The notes under the pieces: model-generated
The model's database searches: none
What the model was told of the DNA's origin: nothing
What the model saw: only the letters and a program-made list of their open reading frames with translations
Program-made: the position numbers and the translations under genes
Part shown: positions 44,323-53,499 of the stretch, piece by piece
Numbering within the stretch: the stretch's first letter is position 1
Layout: the number at the start of each line of letters is the position of its first letter
Origin: Candidatus Dechloromonas phosphorivorans
GTDB lineage: Bacteria; Pseudomonadota; Gammaproteobacteria; Burkholderiales; Rhodocyclaceae
DNA: 64,000 bases
Assembly (NCBI GenBank): GCA_016721185.1
Contig: JADKIP010000017.1
Location: 124,001 to 188,000, forward strand
Direction of reading: 5' to 3'

Positions 44323-45846
44323 TTAGCTGGATTTCTCCCGTTTGCCAGGCTTCATGCCATTTAATTTTTCGGCCCGAATGCGTTCCAGCAACACCGAGGC
44401 GGGTTCGTCGTTTTTGTCCTGTTTTACCAGTTGACCGCAGAAGGCCTTTTTCAGGATGGACTGGCGCAGGGCGGCGGATTGCTGGAGGGCGGTGGCGAGG
44501 GTTTGGTCGAGTTGGTCGGCTTCGGAGAGTTTGGATTCAAGTTCTTGGACAATCTGAAATTGTTCCAACTTGCTTGGAATAACAAACCGAAAAGATTTGA
44601 ACTCTCTGATTGGCAGTTGTGGCTGCGCAGTCCCCGATTGAAGTTGTTCAATTTGGTGGGTAATCAGAGGGGCATTTAGATGGAAATAGAGAAAGTCAGG
44701 GGTCAGCACCGCATCGTATCCGCGAATAATGAACATGCCGGAATTGAGTCTGATGCACTCAAACGAGATTGAAGTGTCGTAAAGTGCTATGTTCCCAAGC
44801 GTTCCTCTGCTCGTAAAAACCATATCGCCACGCTTGAGAGTGCCTTTGCGTAAAACCAAGTGTTTCTCTTGAGAAATAAAACTTTTTTCCTGGAATACGA
44901 ATCCACGTTTAGTTACATTTTTTGCGTTCAGGAAGAGACAATGTCCTGAGTCGGAGAAATCACCTTTCGTCGGATAATGCTCTCCTCGATCCCCATCTTC
45001 AATTTCGCAAAACTGTTCTACAGATAACGCAATCCACCCAATGGGCAACTCAGCGAGTTCGTCGGCGCTTAGCGGCGGTAGTGGTTTGGGAGCTTTGGGT
45101 TTGCTGCCTTGTTTGCCCTTGGCTTCCCAGTCGGCGAGTTGCTGGCGGTGGCGTTCCTGGCGTTCGGTCTGGATGCGTTGTTGCAGGGCGGTGGCGGTTT
45201 CGAGTTTGTCGCCGTTTTCGGCTCGCCATTGGGCGGTGAGTTTGCCTTCAAAGGCGTGCTTGAGCAGGGCCTGACGATAGACCTTGATCTGTTCGCGGGC
45301 GGTTTTCAGGCTGTCGACGCCCTTGTCCAGTTCGGAAAACAGTTCCTCGATTTTGGCGACGATGCGGTGTTGTTCGGGGAGCGGCGGGAGCCAAATCTCC
45401 GTAATTCCAAGCGATTTTAAGTAGATGCCCTTCTGAGCAGTACCTCTCGCATTGTCCTTAAAATATTGGGCCACTCGGGGTGCCTCAATTTGATACATCA
45501 AGAACTTTGGAGAGACGAGGATTGGCGCAATCACAGCGACGCTACGCTGCAAAGTGAATTTAAGGGTGCTCTCCGGCACAACAGCCGTTCTGCCAATGGC
45601 GCCAACTATTGTTAGTAAAACATCGCCGGGTGTTATTTTCGTACGCCTATCTTCCAAGCAGAAAGCGTCTTCCGAGATTAAGCGATAGTCAGAAAAAATG
45701 ATTTTGTTGTCGTTGATATTGACGGCACTGAGCATTGGAAGACCCGCACCTTGTTTTGCTGGCGGGTTATGCGAGCCATCAACCAGTTTGCTCGAAATGG
45801 CTAACAGTGAAGTTGCTACCCACCAACTAGGTATTTGTTCACTCAT
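44323..45846 (-). CDS. hsdS: Type I restriction-modification specificity subunit HsdS
   Basis: About 507 residues with two target-recognition domains, each followed by a helical spacer (LPPLPEQHRIVAKIEELFSE; FVIPSKLEQFQIVQELESKL). It recognises the bipartite DNA target for HsdM and HsdR. The linker has a low-complexity Lys/Pro-rich part (KGKQGSKPKAPKPLPPL). The start is ATG 45846, overlapping the hsdR stop (TGATG). The two target domains are clearly lower in GC than the neighbours, as usual for exchanged recognition domains. Confidence 0.94.
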   Translation of the reverse strand: MSEQIPSWWVATSLLAISSKLVDGSHNPPAKQGAGLPMLSAVNINDNKIIFSDYRLISEDAFCLEDRRTKITPGDVLLTIVGAIGRTAVVPESTLKFTLQRSVAVIAPILVSPKFLMYQIEAPRVAQYFKDNARGTAQKGIYLKSLGITEIWLPPLPEQHRIVAKIEELFSELDKGVDSLKTAREQIKVYRQALLKHAFEGKLTAQWRAENGDKLETATALQQRIQTERQERHRQQLADWEAKGKQGSKPKAPKPLPPLSADELAELPIGWIALSVEQFCEIEDGDRGEHYPTKGDFSDSGHCLFLNAKNVTKRGFVFQEKSFISQEKHLVLRKGTLKRGDMVFTSRGTLGNIALYDTSISFECIRLNSGMFIIRGYDAVLTPDFLYFHLNAPLITHQIEQLQSGTAQPQLPIREFKSFRFVIPSKLEQFQIVQELESKLSEADQLDQTLATALQQSAALRQSILKKAFCGQLVKQDKNDEPASVLLERIRAEKLNGMKPGKREKSS

Positions 45847-48662
45847 CACGCCACCAACACATCATTAAGTTCATCCAGCACCGCTTCCATCCGCTCGCCG
45901 AACAACTGATACATCTTCCCCAGCCCGCCCTGACTATCAAAAGGGCTCATTTCGAGATCGCTGCGGTCGACGTGAAAAGAGTGCGAAATATGGTCGCGGA
46001 GCATGCGTAGCCAGTTCATTTGTGCTTCGTTGAATTTCTCGGTGCCGCCGGCGTGGTGCTGCATGATCCAGTTCTGGAAGTTGCGGCGCACGGTGTCGTC
46101 GAAAGGCGTCAGGGTGCCGTCGAGGCCGCAGACGCGGCGGATCAGGGCGACCAGTGCGGTCAGTTCCTGCTCGGGCGGGGCGCCATTGTAGCTGTCGAGC
46201 TGTTTGTAGGCTTGCCAGACGCGCAAGGGGGCGAGTTTGGGCTGGTCGGCCTTGAGTTTGTCGAAGACCTGGCGGATCAGCGCAAAGCTGAGTTCGCGCC
46301 GCCGCCAGGGCTGGCTGAAGAAGATGGTCAGCGCGTCAATCTGGTCGATATGGGCTTTGAGGTAATCGGCAAATTCCTCAGTGAGCGCTTTTGCGTTGGC
46401 GGCGGCTTCCTTGTTCCAGCCGGCGTGCAGCAGTTGGTCGAGGTTGTCGTGGTCGATGGTTTGTTCTTTTTCGCGGCGGATGCTGTCGATCAGTTCAATC
46501 AGTTCGCCGTTGAGCAGGCTGGCGGCTTCGCTGACCAGTTGTTGCCGGGCGCTTTCGCGCTGGCTGTCGCCGGGGTCGCTGCCGATGGGTAAGTTCGCCA
46601 GATCAAGGGCGCGGGCTTCGATGTTGTCGGCGTCGATGGCGGCGAAGAGTTTGCCGACGAGATGGCTGAGTTCGACGCCTTTGCCGGCTTCCCGAATACG
46701 GCGCTGGTCGTCGGTGTCGAGTTGCTTGTTGAGGCGGGCGAGCCGGCCGGCGAGCGATGAAACGCTGTCTTCGTCGCTGGCGCCGAGCATGATGCCCATC
46801 GCCAGATCCTTGAGCGGTACGCCGGGTTTGGTGATCAGCGGCTGGCTGGCGGTTTTGAGCGATTTGGTGACGCCGACGGCGTCGACAATGACGTAGTGGG
46901 TCTTGGCGCTTTTGGCCGAGGGCGTGACTTTTTTCAGGTTGTCGAAATCCAGCGTGCGGGTGCCGCGCCCTTTCATTTGCTCGAAGTAGTTGCGGCTTTT
47001 GACGTCGCGCATGAAGAGCAGGCATTCGAGCGGTTTGACGTCGGTGCCGGTAGCGATCATGTCGACGGTGACGGCGATGCGCGGGTGGTATTCGTTGCGG
47101 AACTGGGCGAGGACGGATTTGGGGTCTTCGCCACGGTCGACCGTACCATCGGGCCGTTTTCTGTCCTGCCCGGCGCGGTAGGTGACCTTTTTGCAGAAGG
47201 CGTTGCCTTCGCCGAATTCTTCGCGCACGGTCTGGATGATGTCGTCGGCGTGGCTATCGGTCTTGGCGAAAATCAGCGTTTTGGGGACTTCCTGGCGGCC
47301 GGGGAAGATGTCCGGCAGCTTGTCGCGGAAGGCGCGGATGACGGTGCGGATCTGGTCCGGGTTGACGATGTCGCGGTCGAGCTGGGTGGCGGTGTAGGCG
47401 GTGTCTTCGTCCTGCATCTCCCAGCGCTTTTTGCGGGTGAGCTTTTCGCGTTTTTCGACCTGCTGCCGGGCGCTGATCTGGCCGCCTTGCTGGCTGACTT
47501 GGGTTTCGATCAGGTAGATCTCGTTGCCGACATTGACGCCATCGGCGACGGCCTTTTCATGGCTGTAGTCGCTGACGACGTTTTTCTTGAAGAAGCCATA
47601 GGTGCGGTTGTCGGGCGTGGCGGTGAGGCCGATCAGGCTGGCGTCGAAGTAGTCGAGCACCTGTTGCCAAAGGTTGTAGATCGAGCGGTGGCATTCGTCG
47701 ATGACGATGAAATCGAAGAATTCTGGCGGCAGTTTGGCGTTGTACACCACCGGGAGCGGCGTTTTTGGGAGCAGCATTTCGGCCGGGTTGATCTCTTCGG
47801 CGGCTTCGTCGAGTTCGCTTTCCTTGAGGATGGCGTAGAGCCGCTGGATGGTGCTGATGCAGACCTGCGCGCCTTTGTCGACAAAGCTGGATTTGAGACG
47901 CTGGACGCCGTAAAGCTCGGTGAATTTGCGATTATCGTCGATCGGCAGGTAGGCCATCATTTCCTGCTCGGCTTGTTCGCCGAGGTTTTTGGTGTCGACC
48001 AGAAAGAGAACGCGCTTGGCCCCGGCGTGCTTGAGCAGCCGGTAGATGGCGGTAATGGCGGTGTAGGTCTTGCCGGCGCCGGTGGCCATCTGGATCAGGG
48101 CGCGCGGGCGGGCGGCCTTGAATGAGGCTTCCAGATTGGTGATGGCGGTTTCCTGGCAGTCGCGCAGGCGGAGTTCGGCGGCGGGGCGCTGCTCCGGATT
48201 GAGCGCGGGAATGTCTTGCAGGCGAGCCCGCAGGCTGCGCCCTTCGGCCAACCATTCGCGCAGCGTTTCTGGACGGTGGAAGCTGAAAATTTCACGCGAG
48301 CGCGGCTTGGGGTCGCGGCCATCGGTAAAGCGGGTGATGACGCCTGTGCTTTCGTAGAGGAAGGGCAGAGGCGCCTGATTGTTCACCCACTTGAGTTTGG
48401 CGGCGGCATAGCCTTCGGTTTGCGGCTCGTGCGCGGTGAGACGCTGGCCCTCTTCCTCGCGCTTGGCTTCAATGATGCCGACGGCCTTTTTGTCGACAAA
48501 CAGCACGTAGTCGGCCGGGCCGGCATCGGTATGCCATTCGCGAACTGCCTGGCCGATGCCGGCGCTGAAGTCGATTTTTTGCTGCACCGACCAGCCGGCT
48601 TGGCGAAGCTGCTCGTCAATCCGGTCACGGGCTTTTTGTTCGGGATTCTGGTTGTCGGTCAT
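45846..48662 (-). CDS. hsdR: Type I restriction enzyme subunit HsdR
   Basis: 938 residues from ATG 48662 (MTDNQNPEQKARDRIDEQLR); the longer upstream frame is unsupported. N-terminal nuclease motif FVDKKAVGIIEAKREEEGQ, helicase motor with Walker A IQMATGAGKTYTAI, DEAH-type box FIVIDECHRSIYN, and later motifs LTATPDNRTYGF and GRGTRTLDF. The C-terminal helical domain (EKFNEAQMNWLRMLRDHI) contacts the methylase. First gene of the operon hsdR-hsdS-rhuM/fic-hsdM. Confidence 0.96.
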   Translation of the reverse strand: MTDNQNPEQKARDRIDEQLRQAGWSVQQKIDFSAGIGQAVREWHTDAGPADYVLFVDKKAVGIIEAKREEEGQRLTAHEPQTEGYAAAKLKWVNNQAPLPFLYESTGVITRFTDGRDPKPRSREIFSFHRPETLREWLAEGRSLRARLQDIPALNPEQRPAAELRLRDCQETAITNLEASFKAARPRALIQMATGAGKTYTAITAIYRLLKHAGAKRVLFLVDTKNLGEQAEQEMMAYLPIDDNRKFTELYGVQRLKSSFVDKGAQVCISTIQRLYAILKESELDEAAEEINPAEMLLPKTPLPVVYNAKLPPEFFDFIVIDECHRSIYNLWQQVLDYFDASLIGLTATPDNRTYGFFKKNVVSDYSHEKAVADGVNVGNEIYLIETQVSQQGGQISARQQVEKREKLTRKKRWEMQDEDTAYTATQLDRDIVNPDQIRTVIRAFRDKLPDIFPGRQEVPKTLIFAKTDSHADDIIQTVREEFGEGNAFCKKVTYRAGQDRKRPDGTVDRGEDPKSVLAQFRNEYHPRIAVTVDMIATGTDVKPLECLLFMRDVKSRNYFEQMKGRGTRTLDFDNLKKVTPSAKSAKTHYVIVDAVGVTKSLKTASQPLITKPGVPLKDLAMGIMLGASDEDSVSSLAGRLARLNKQLDTDDQRRIREAGKGVELSHLVGKLFAAIDADNIEARALDLANLPIGSDPGDSQRESARQQLVSEAASLLNGELIELIDSIRREKEQTIDHDNLDQLLHAGWNKEAAANAKALTEEFADYLKAHIDQIDALTIFFSQPWRRRELSFALIRQVFDKLKADQPKLAPLRVWQAYKQLDSYNGAPPEQELTALVALIRRVCGLDGTLTPFDDTVRRNFQNWIMQHHAGGTEKFNEAQMNWLRMLRDHISHSFHVDRSDLEMSPFDSQGGLGKMYQLFGERMEAVLDELNDVLVA

Positions 48663-48835
48663 TGGAGGGGGGCAGAGGAGGGAGCGGCGCGTTGTTGGGC
48701 GGGTAGTCTCGCGATGATATAGGAAGCGCCTTGCGGCTGGATGCTGAATGAATGTGCCGTGGCAGTCGTGCCTCACTTGTTGTAACGGCCTGCCAGATTT
48801 CGCCGCCCTAGCGCCGGTGTTATCCTGCCTGCCCG

Positions 48836-49531
48836 ATGCTAGCCACCCTTCACGACGCCCTTTCCCTGCTTGGTCATTTCGATCATCGCCTGCTCGATAT
48901 CGTCGGTCTGTCGCTGCGCGTCAGTCTGTCGGCGCTCGTCATCGGCGCGCTGGTCGGTCTGCCTTTCGGGGCCTGGCTGGCAGTGGCCGATTTTCCCGGG
49001 CGCGGGGCGGTGATTGTCGCGCTCAATGCCTTGATGGGCTTGCCTTCGGTCGTCATTGGCGTGCTCGTTTACCTCGCCCTGTCACGTAGCGGACCGCTCG
49101 GCAGTTATGGCCTGCTGTTTTCGCCCAGCGCGATGATTCTGGCGCAAAGCATGTTGGTCGTGCCGCTGATTGCCGCCGTCAGTCGGCAGATTGTCGAAGA
49201 CGCCTGGAAGGAATACGCGCCGGAGTTTTCCATCATCGGCATCCGTCGACCGCAGGCGGTGCTGCTGCTGCTCGCCGACTGCCGTTTCTCGCTCTCGGTC
49301 GCGACGCTGGCCGGGCTGGGCCGGGCGATGTCCGAGGTCGGCGCGGTGATGATCGTCGGCGGCAATATCGACGGCTATACGCGGGTGATGACCACGGCGA
49401 TTGCGCTGGAAACCAGCAAGGGCGATCTGGCCTTGTCGATTGCACTTGGCGTCGTGCTGATGTCGATCATCCTTGGCCTCAATGTCGCGGCGCATTATTT
49501 GCGCTGCTGGGCCGTGCGGCGCTACGGTTGA
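48836..49531 (+). CDS. tupB: Tungstate-type ABC transporter permease
   Basis: 231 residues, about five membrane helices. It resembles TupB/ModB permeases: LSLRVSLSALVIGALVGLPF, NALMGLPSVVIGVLVYL, RAMSEVGAVMIVGGNIDGYT (the coupling EAA-like loop), TTAIALETSKGDLALSIALG. The last two blocks are typical of TupB. Its stop overlaps the ATPase start (TGATG). No binding-protein gene (tupA) is adjacent. Symbol given on family resemblance. Confidence 0.85.
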   Translation: MLATLHDALSLLGHFDHRLLDIVGLSLRVSLSALVIGALVGLPFGAWLAVADFPGRGAVIVALNALMGLPSVVIGVLVYLALSRSGPLGSYGLLFSPSAMILAQSMLVVPLIAAVSRQIVEDAWKEYAPEFSIIGIRRPQAVLLLLADCRFSLSVATLAGLGRAMSEVGAVMIVGGNIDGYTRVMTTAIALETSKGDLALSIALGVVLMSIILGLNVAAHYLRCWAVRRYG

Positions 49532-50250
49532 TGTTCCCGCTATCGATCAAAGGGCTGCGCTTTGCCCCGGAACAGCGGGTGGTGCTCGACGGGCTCGATC
49601 TGGAACTCTCGGGTGAAGGGATCAGCATCATTCTTGGCCCGAACGGGGCGGGCAAAACCTTGCTGCTGCGCCTGCTGGCTGGGCTGCTGCCGCCCCATGC
49701 CGGGTCAATTCTTTGGGGCGCTGCAGCGCTACCCGATGGCCGACTGGCAATGGTTTTTCAACAGCCCATGCTGCTGCGCATGTCGGTCTTTGCCAATGTT
49801 GAGTTTGCCTTGCGGCCGCAAGCGATGAGCGCTGCGGAGCGGCGGGCGCGCACCGACAACGTGCTGGAACGGGTCGGCCTGGCACACCGAGCCAAGGACT
49901 GCGCCCGTCTGCTTTCCGGCGGCGAACGCCAGCGTTTGGCCCTGGCCCGCGCCTGGGCCATGCAGCCGCGCCTGCTACTGCTCGACGAACCGACCGCCAG
50001 CCTTGACCCGAGCGCCACCGAAGCGGTCGAGCGGATCATTCGTGAAATCCGCACCGAGGGCGCCAAGGTGCTGATGACGACGCATAACCTCGGCCAGGCC
50101 ACCCGGCTGGCCGACGACATTATTTTTCTCGCTGAAGGTCGGGTGCAGGAACACGCCGCGGCCCAACGATTTTTTGCCCATCCGCAATCGCCAGCGGCGC
50201 GGGCTTTCCTGCAGGGCGAATTGCCCTGGCGCATCGCCTTCGACCGTTGA
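49531..50250 (+). CDS. tupC: Tungstate-type ABC transporter ATP-binding protein
   Basis: About 239 residues from ATG 49531. Walker A ILGPNGAGKTLLLRLLAGLL, signature LLSGGERQRLALARAWA, Walker B LLLLDEPTASLDPSATEAVE, His switch MTTHNLGQATRLADDI. Coupled to the permease; drives oxyanion uptake, probably tungstate or molybdate for the enzymes of this locus. Confidence 0.88.
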   Translation: MFPLSIKGLRFAPEQRVVLDGLDLELSGEGISIILGPNGAGKTLLLRLLAGLLPPHAGSILWGAAALPDGRLAMVFQQPMLLRMSVFANVEFALRPQAMSAAERRARTDNVLERVGLAHRAKDCARLLSGGERQRLALARAWAMQPRLLLLDEPTASLDPSATEAVERIIREIRTEGAKVLMTTHNLGQATRLADDIIFLAEGRVQEHAAAQRFFAHPQSPAARAFLQGELPWRIAFDR

Positions 50251-50369
50251 TTGATTCGTCCCTGTCTTGTCGCTTTCTCGTCCCTTCCTCGTTCCTTTCC
50301 TATGTTAAAAAGAGCATTGCCGAGCCCTGATTCCCGCCGGTTTTTCCCTCAAGCCCAAAAAGTGAAGCC

Positions 50370-51626
50370 ATGATCGACACCTCTTCCTGTGCCTCCAACG
50401 CCCCTGAAAACATCGCCCTCTCCGCTGCCCAAGCGCGGCAACGGATGATTGCCGAAGTCACGCCCATCGTCGGTCACGAATTTGTCCCGGTGCGCAGTGC
50501 GCTCGGCCGCATTTTGGCTGCCGACATCATTGCGCCGCACGATGTGCCGGCCCATGACAACTCGGCGATGGACGGTTACGCCATCTGCTTCGACAGTTTG
50601 GCTGGCGATGTTGAAACGCGTTTGAGTGTCGTCGGCACCGCCTTCGCCGGCAATGCGTTTTCCGGTCAGGTCGGCAAAGGGCAGGCGGTACGCATCATGA
50701 CCGGCGCGGTGCTGCCGGCCGGCGCCGACACGGTGGTCGTGCAGGAAGTGACCCGCGTCGAGAGCGGCGCGGTGTTCATCCCGAGCGGCCAACGGCACGG
50801 CCAGAACACCCGCCGGGCCGGTGAGGATCTGGCGCGTGGCGCCGTGGCGCTGGCGGCAGGGAAACGCATTGGCCCGGCGGAGCTGGGCTTGATTGCCTCA
50901 CTCGGCATTGCCGAAGTCGATGTCAAACGTCGTTTGCGCGTCGCCTTCTTTTCCACGGGCGACGAGTTGACCTCTATCGGCAACCCGCTCGCGCCGGGTG
51001 AAATCTACGACAGCAACCGCTATACGTTGCATGGCCTGCTCACCCGTTTGGGCGCCGACATCATCGACATGGGTGTCGTCCCCGACCGCCCGGAAGCGCT
51101 CGAAGCCACCCTGGCCGAAGCCGCGCTGGTCGCCGATGCCATCATCACGACCGGCGGTGTGTCGGTCGGCGAGGCCGATTTCATCAAGGAAATTCTCGCC
51201 AAGCTCGGCGAAGTCCGTTTCTGGAAGCTGAATATCAAGCCCGGTCGCCCGATGGCTTTCGGCAAAGTCGGCAACGCCTGGCTGTTCGGCCTGCCCGGCA
51301 ACCCGGTGGCGGTGATGGTCAGCTACACCCAGTTCGCACTGGACGCGCTGCTGCGTCTATCCGGCCTCGACCCGATTCCCGAGCGGCCGTTGCTGACCGT
51401 TGAAGCCGCCAACCCGATCAAGAAGCAGGCTGGCCGCCGCGAATATCTGCGCGGCACGGTTGCTGCGGTCGACGGCCGCTGGCAGGTAAAAACCACCGGC
51501 AATCAGGGTTCCGGCGTGTTGCGCTCAATGTCGGAAGCCAACTGCTTCGTCGTCCTGCCGGAAAACTGTGCCGGCATTCAGGTGGGTGACAGCGTTCAGG
51601 TGCAGCTGTTTGAAGGGATTTTTTAA
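50370..51626 (+). CDS. moeA: Molybdopterin molybdenumtransferase MoeA
   Basis: 418 residues; inserts molybdate (or tungstate in MoeA2 variants) into adenylylated molybdopterin. Landmarks: PAHDNSAMDGYAI, IMTGAVLPAGADTVVVQEV, FFSTGDELTSIGNPLAPGEIYDSNRY, IITTGGVSVGEADFI, KPGRPMAFG and GLPGNPVAVMVSYTQF. Immediately downstream of the tungstate-type transporter pair (119 bases), which makes coordinated metal uptake and insertion likely. Confidence 0.96.
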   Translation: MIDTSSCASNAPENIALSAAQARQRMIAEVTPIVGHEFVPVRSALGRILAADIIAPHDVPAHDNSAMDGYAICFDSLAGDVETRLSVVGTAFAGNAFSGQVGKGQAVRIMTGAVLPAGADTVVVQEVTRVESGAVFIPSGQRHGQNTRRAGEDLARGAVALAAGKRIGPAELGLIASLGIAEVDVKRRLRVAFFSTGDELTSIGNPLAPGEIYDSNRYTLHGLLTRLGADIIDMGVVPDRPEALEATLAEAALVADAIITTGGVSVGEADFIKEILAKLGEVRFWKLNIKPGRPMAFGKVGNAWLFGLPGNPVAVMVSYTQFALDALLRLSGLDPIPERPLLTVEAANPIKKQAGRREYLRGTVAAVDGRWQVKTTGNQGSGVLRSMSEANCFVVLPENCAGIQVGDSVQVQLFEGIF

Positions 51627-51741
51627 GGCTTTGACGGTATTGATTTTGTATTCCATGCGGCTAGATTTTGGTTTTAAACTAAGATGCGACATCGGTGTTG
51701 GTTTGCCGATTCGGTTTTAATTGATCCAAGGAGAATACAAA

Positions 51742-52281
51742 ATGACGGGCATTTTCGATAAAGCCAAAGCACTACTGGACACCGCCGAAGAAAAGCTGGA
51801 AGCGGTTGCGGAGCAAGCGTCGGCCAAGGCTTCCGAACTGGCTGGCAAAGTCAGCGTTGCGGCCGATCAGGCTTGGGACAAAACCAAACATACCGCGGCT
51901 GAAGTGGCAGCAAAAGCCGAGTCGGTCGCTGATCAGGCCTCCGCCAAAGCCAGTGATTTAGGCAGCAAAGCCTCGGCAGCGGCCGATCAGGCTTGGGATA
52001 AGACCAAACATACCGCGGCTGAAATTGCCGCAAAAGCCGAGTCGGTCGCCGATCAAGCTGCCGCCAAAGCCAGTGAATTGGGCGGCAAGGCCTCGGCGGC
52101 AGCCGATCAGGCTTGGGATGCAACCAAACAGACGGCGAGCCAAGTCTCGGCCAAAGCTGAAGTTGCCGCTGATAAGGTTTCGGCCAAAGCTTCGGAAGTT
52201 GCCGCCCATGCCAGCGACAAGCTGGCGCAGGGTGTGGCCAGCGTCAAGTCGGCAGTTTCTTCGGATACTGACAAGGTTTGA
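51742..52281 (+). CDS. Alanine/lysine-rich repeat protein, LEA/apolipoprotein-like
   Basis: 179 residues from the ATG after an AAGGAG site. Almost entirely amphipathic helix made of a 40-residue repeat: ADQAWDKTKHTAAEVAAKAE and ADQASAKASDLGSKASA recur. At DNA level, 120-bp units begin at 51859, 51979 and 52099. Resembles stress-related late-embryogenesis-abundant-like or phasin-like helical proteins; no signal peptide, so cytoplasmic. Function unknown. Confidence 0.8.
   Translation: MTGIFDKAKALLDTAEEKLEAVAEQASAKASELAGKVSVAADQAWDKTKHTAAEVAAKAESVADQASAKASDLGSKASAAADQAWDKTKHTAAEIAAKAESVADQAAAKASELGGKASAAADQAWDATKQTASQVSAKAEVAADKVSAKASEVAAHASDKLAQGVASVKSAVSSDTDKV
51859..52218 (+). repeat. Tandem 120-bp repeats within the LEA-like gene
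   Basis: GCGGCCGATCAGGCTTGGGA-type openings occur at 51859, 51979 and 52099, exactly 120 bp apart. The first two units are nearly identical; the third diverges after about 40 bases. Confidence 0.8.
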
Positions 52282-52482
52282 GTTTTTTGACTTAAGCGTG
52301 ACTTAAGCGTCTTTCCCGGCCTCGACACACCCGGGACTCCGCTTCGCGGCGGGCGAGGCGGGAATTCAGAAGTTTTGTATTTGCTGGGTTCCCGTCGGCG
52401 CGTGAACGACCCATTCAAGAATCATTGCTTTTCCAGAAGCACATTGACGCCAAGGCGTCCGATTCTCCAACGCTGGCAGTAA

Positions 52483-53058
52483 TCAGAACTGCCGTGGGTT
52501 TTTGCCGGTGATGTGGGCGTAAAACGCCTGAATTTTCACCATATCCGCTTCAATATCGCCAGTCACCTCGAACAAACGCTCGACGCCGGCGCGCTTTCTT
52601 TTGAAGTCGAGGAAGCCCAGCGCGATCGGCAGGCCGGCGCCTTGGGCAATGTAGTAGAACCCGGTTTTCCAGTGCGTGACTTTGGATCGAGTCCCTTCCG
52701 GCGGGATGATCACCGTCAGGCGAGCGCTGCGCTGAAAGGCGTCAACGGTGCTTTGCACCAGATTTCCCTGGCGTGAGCGTTCAACCGGAATGCCGCCCAG
52801 CCAGCGCATGATGCCGCCGAGGACGGGCGGGAAGAGGCTGGCTTTGCCCATCCAGTAAACGGGCATCTGCAATGCAAAGCAAACCATCAGGGTGAACGGG
52901 AAATCCCAGTTGCTGGTGTGCGGTGCCGCGATCAGTACGTATTTTGGCGCTGCGGGTGCCTTGCCTTCAATCTGCCAGCCCAGCAGGCGCAAGATCAGTC
53001 TTGAAATCCAGTGCATCAGGGTATTGATTAGTGGCGTGTTGAAAATTGTACGGTGCAT
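52483..53058 (-). CDS. Lysophospholipid acyltransferase-like protein (PlsC family)
   Basis: 191 residues. Acyltransferase block I is IAAPHTSNWDFPFTLMV (His-x4-Asp), block III IIPPEGTRSKVTHWKTGFY, with LGGIPVERSR between. These transfer acyl groups to lysophospholipids or related glycerolipids at the inner membrane. The N-terminal hydrophobic stretch (LINTLMHWISRLILRLLGW) anchors it. Substrate not identifiable. Confidence 0.88.
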   Translation of the reverse strand: MHRTIFNTPLINTLMHWISRLILRLLGWQIEGKAPAAPKYVLIAAPHTSNWDFPFTLMVCFALQMPVYWMGKASLFPPVLGGIMRWLGGIPVERSRQGNLVQSTVDAFQRSARLTVIIPPEGTRSKVTHWKTGFYYIAQGAGLPIALGFLDFKRKRAGVERLFEVTGDIEADMVKIQAFYAHITGKNPRQF

Positions 53059-53096
53059 GGTTGGGGCTCGATCTGGATTTGCGGCGCAACTGCGGG

Positions 53097-53459
53097 CTAA
53101 AACAGCTTGCGATGCCGGAAGTTGCCGGGGGCGTGGGAAAGCAGGGTCGAGAGCCCAAGCACTATCCAGAAAATCGTCAAGCCCCAGGCGGGTTGCAGCG
53201 CCATCAGGCCGACCAGCAGCAATTTGACCAGTACGCCAAACCCGGCCACTTCGCGCAGATGCGCCGGGTTGGCCCAGGTGTCGATGGCCAACATGGCGAA
53301 TCCGGAGGCAAAGGTGATCGTCGCGCCGGTGCTGATCTCGCCGGCACCCAGTAAGCCGGCCCCGAGCAGGACCAGGCCGACCAGATGGATGGCGCGCAGG
53401 GCAAGATTGACCCAGCGTTTGCCGGGAAAGTCGCGGATTTGGTCACGATGACGAGGCAT
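53097..53459 (-). CDS. Hypothetical four-helix membrane protein
   Basis: About 120 residues from ATG 53459 (MPRHRDQIRDFPGKRWVNLA). Four hydrophobic helices alternate with short loops (LVGLVLLGAGLLGAGEIS, FASGFAMLAIDTWANP, LVKLLLVGLMALQPAW, LTIFWIVLGLSTLLSHAPGN). No family recognised. Between the acyltransferase and helicase genes on the same strand. Confidence 0.72.
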   Translation of the reverse strand: MPRHRDQIRDFPGKRWVNLALRAIHLVGLVLLGAGLLGAGEISTGATITFASGFAMLAIDTWANPAHLREVAGFGVLVKLLLVGLMALQPAWGLTIFWIVLGLSTLLSHAPGNFRHRKLF

Positions 53460-53499
53460 GAAATCCAACCGAAATAAGGGTCAGCCGATTATCGATGAT

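Noticed and set aside
46896..48125. 409-codon open frame opposite hsdR
   Set aside because: Shadow frame of hsdR, with low-complexity hydrophobic/acidic composition.
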